DNA of 5,419 bases from Solirubrobacteraceae bacterium. Its GTDB lineage: Bacteria; Actinomycetota; Thermoleophilia; Solirubrobacterales; Solirubrobacteraceae. The notes beneath the pieces were generated by a model. The model was not told where the DNA came from, searched no databases, and was given only the letters and a program-made list of their open reading frames with translations. The stretch spans positions 1 through 5,419 of the forward strand of contig JADGIB010000250.1 in NCBI GenBank assembly GCA_019683665.1, in the 5' to 3' direction. Shown here in pieces: positions 4,831 through 5,419 of the stretch; positions within the stretch are counted from its first letter, which is position 1; each line of letters begins with the position of its first letter. Position numbers and translations under genes: made by a program.

Positions 4831-5419
4831 GGCCATGACGTCGACGAGGACGCCGGCCGCGGGCCGGTCCGTCGACGCGGTCGTGGTGGTCAGGGTCGGG
4901 TCGTCGCCGGGCGCGAGCGGGTCGACGTCGCCGGGACGCGGGGCGCCGAAGCTCCCGTCGCCGCCGGCCGCGCCGTTGCGCTCCTCGCGCTCGCCGCCGT
5001 GGCCGGGGGCGAGGCTCAGGTCGAGCGTCTCGACCGTCACGCCGCGCGCCTCGAGGCCGCGGCGCAGCTCGCCGAGGCCGCTCTGGAGCGTGGCGAGCGC
5101 GTCGACGTGCTCGACGTGGAGCGTGGCCCGCAGGCCGCCGGCGCCGTGCTCGAGGCGGACCTCGATGCCGCCGAGGCTGTCGGGGTGCAGGACGATCCGG
5201 GCCCGGTCGACGCCGCGGGCGCTGGCGATGTGCACGACCTCGGCCACGGCGGCCGGGGCCTGCGCCGGCGTCGCGACGGGCGCCGGGACGGGACTGCGCG
5301 CGACCGGGGCGGCCGGCGTGGCCGGCGCGGCGGTCGGCACGGGCGACGGCGCGGGCCCGGACGCGGCCGTCTCGCCGCCGGCCTGGGCGGCCGGCCCGGC
5401 GGGCGCGGCGGGCCCGGAC
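4828..5419 (-). CDS. fliK: Flagellar hook-length control protein FliK, C-terminal part (5' end outside window)
   Basis: The reading frame stays open to the window edge, so only about 196 C-terminal residues are visible; the GTG at 5340 is internal, not a start. The visible N-terminal part (about 65 residues) is Ala/Pro-rich and low complexity, as in the FliK linker. A compact Flg_hook-type domain follows at about nt 5214-5008. It shows the family pattern RIVLHPDSLGGIEVRL, then a helical LATLQSGLGELRRGLEARG and a closing VTVETLDLSL. A disordered Gly/Asp/Thr-rich tail of about 60 residues ends the protein. In characterised flagella FliK is exported, measures hook length, and its C-terminal domain contacts FlhB to switch export from hook to filament substrates. 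The TGA stop overlaps the Shine-Dalgarno of flgD and the next gene is the hook cap, the usual fliK-flgD order. The family call is good; the length of the full protein is unknown. Confidence 0.87.
   Translation of the reverse strand, partial: SGPAAPAGPAAQAGGETAASGPAPSPVPTAAPATPAAPVARSPVPAPVATPAQAPAAVAEVVHIASARGVDRARIVLHPDSLGGIEVRLEHGAGGLRATLHVEHVDALATLQSGLGELRRGLEARGVTVETLDLSLAPGHGGEREERNGAAGGDGSFGAPRPGDVDPLAPGDDPTLTTTTASTDRPAAGVLVDVMA

Noticed and set aside
4828..5340. A complete FliK starting at GTG 5340
   Set aside because: The frame continues upstream without a stop to the window edge in the same Ala/Pro/Gly-rich composition, and there is no Shine-Dalgarno before this GTG.

Overview
The window is a single run of nine flagellar genes, all on the minus strand, read from high to low coordinates: fliK (3' part) - flgD - a TIGR02530-type flagellar operon gene - flgE - flbD (swrD-like) - motA - motB - fliL - fliN. 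The DNA is very GC-rich with GC-biased third codon positions throughout. The gene set is of the Gram-positive type: a short tudor-ended FlgD, the TIGR02530 protein between flgD and flgE, a short FlgE of about 300 residues, and FlbD after the hook gene. Together these suggest a motile high-GC actinobacterium. A deep-branching lineage such as Thermoleophilia/Solirubrobacterales is plausible, but this is inference from composition and gene order.

Layout. Positions 5419-2980 hold the hook-building genes: FliK (hook-length control, N-terminus outside the window), FlgD (hook cap), the small TIGR02530 protein and FlgE (hook subunit). Positions 2855-451 hold the motor-power genes: FlbD/SwrD, MotA, MotB and FliL. 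Positions 437-78 encode the switch/C-ring protein FliN. Many junctions are tight. There are ATGA overlaps at flgD/TIGR02530 and motB/fliL, a 4-nt gap at motA/motB, and stop codons overlapping the next Shine-Dalgarno at fliK/flgD and fliL/fliN. This supports one co-transcribed, translationally coupled operon.

Three gaps are longer than 70 nt: TIGR02530-flgE (74 nt), flgE-flbD (124 nt) and flbD-motA (71 nt). The first two contain clear inverted repeats. The 10-bp perfect stem in the flgE-flbD gap sits between the hook block and the stator block and may set their relative expression. A further cluster of GC-only stem-loops follows fliN at the low-coordinate edge and shares a 10-mer with that stem. 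I found no convincing promoter.

The system is a known one (the bacterial flagellum). Points worth a second look are the poorly characterised TIGR02530 gene, the grouping of flbD/swrD with motAB and fliL, the absence of fliM between fliL and fliN, and the structured intergenic RNAs. I see no mobile element, CRISPR array, tRNA, rRNA or sign of recent transfer.
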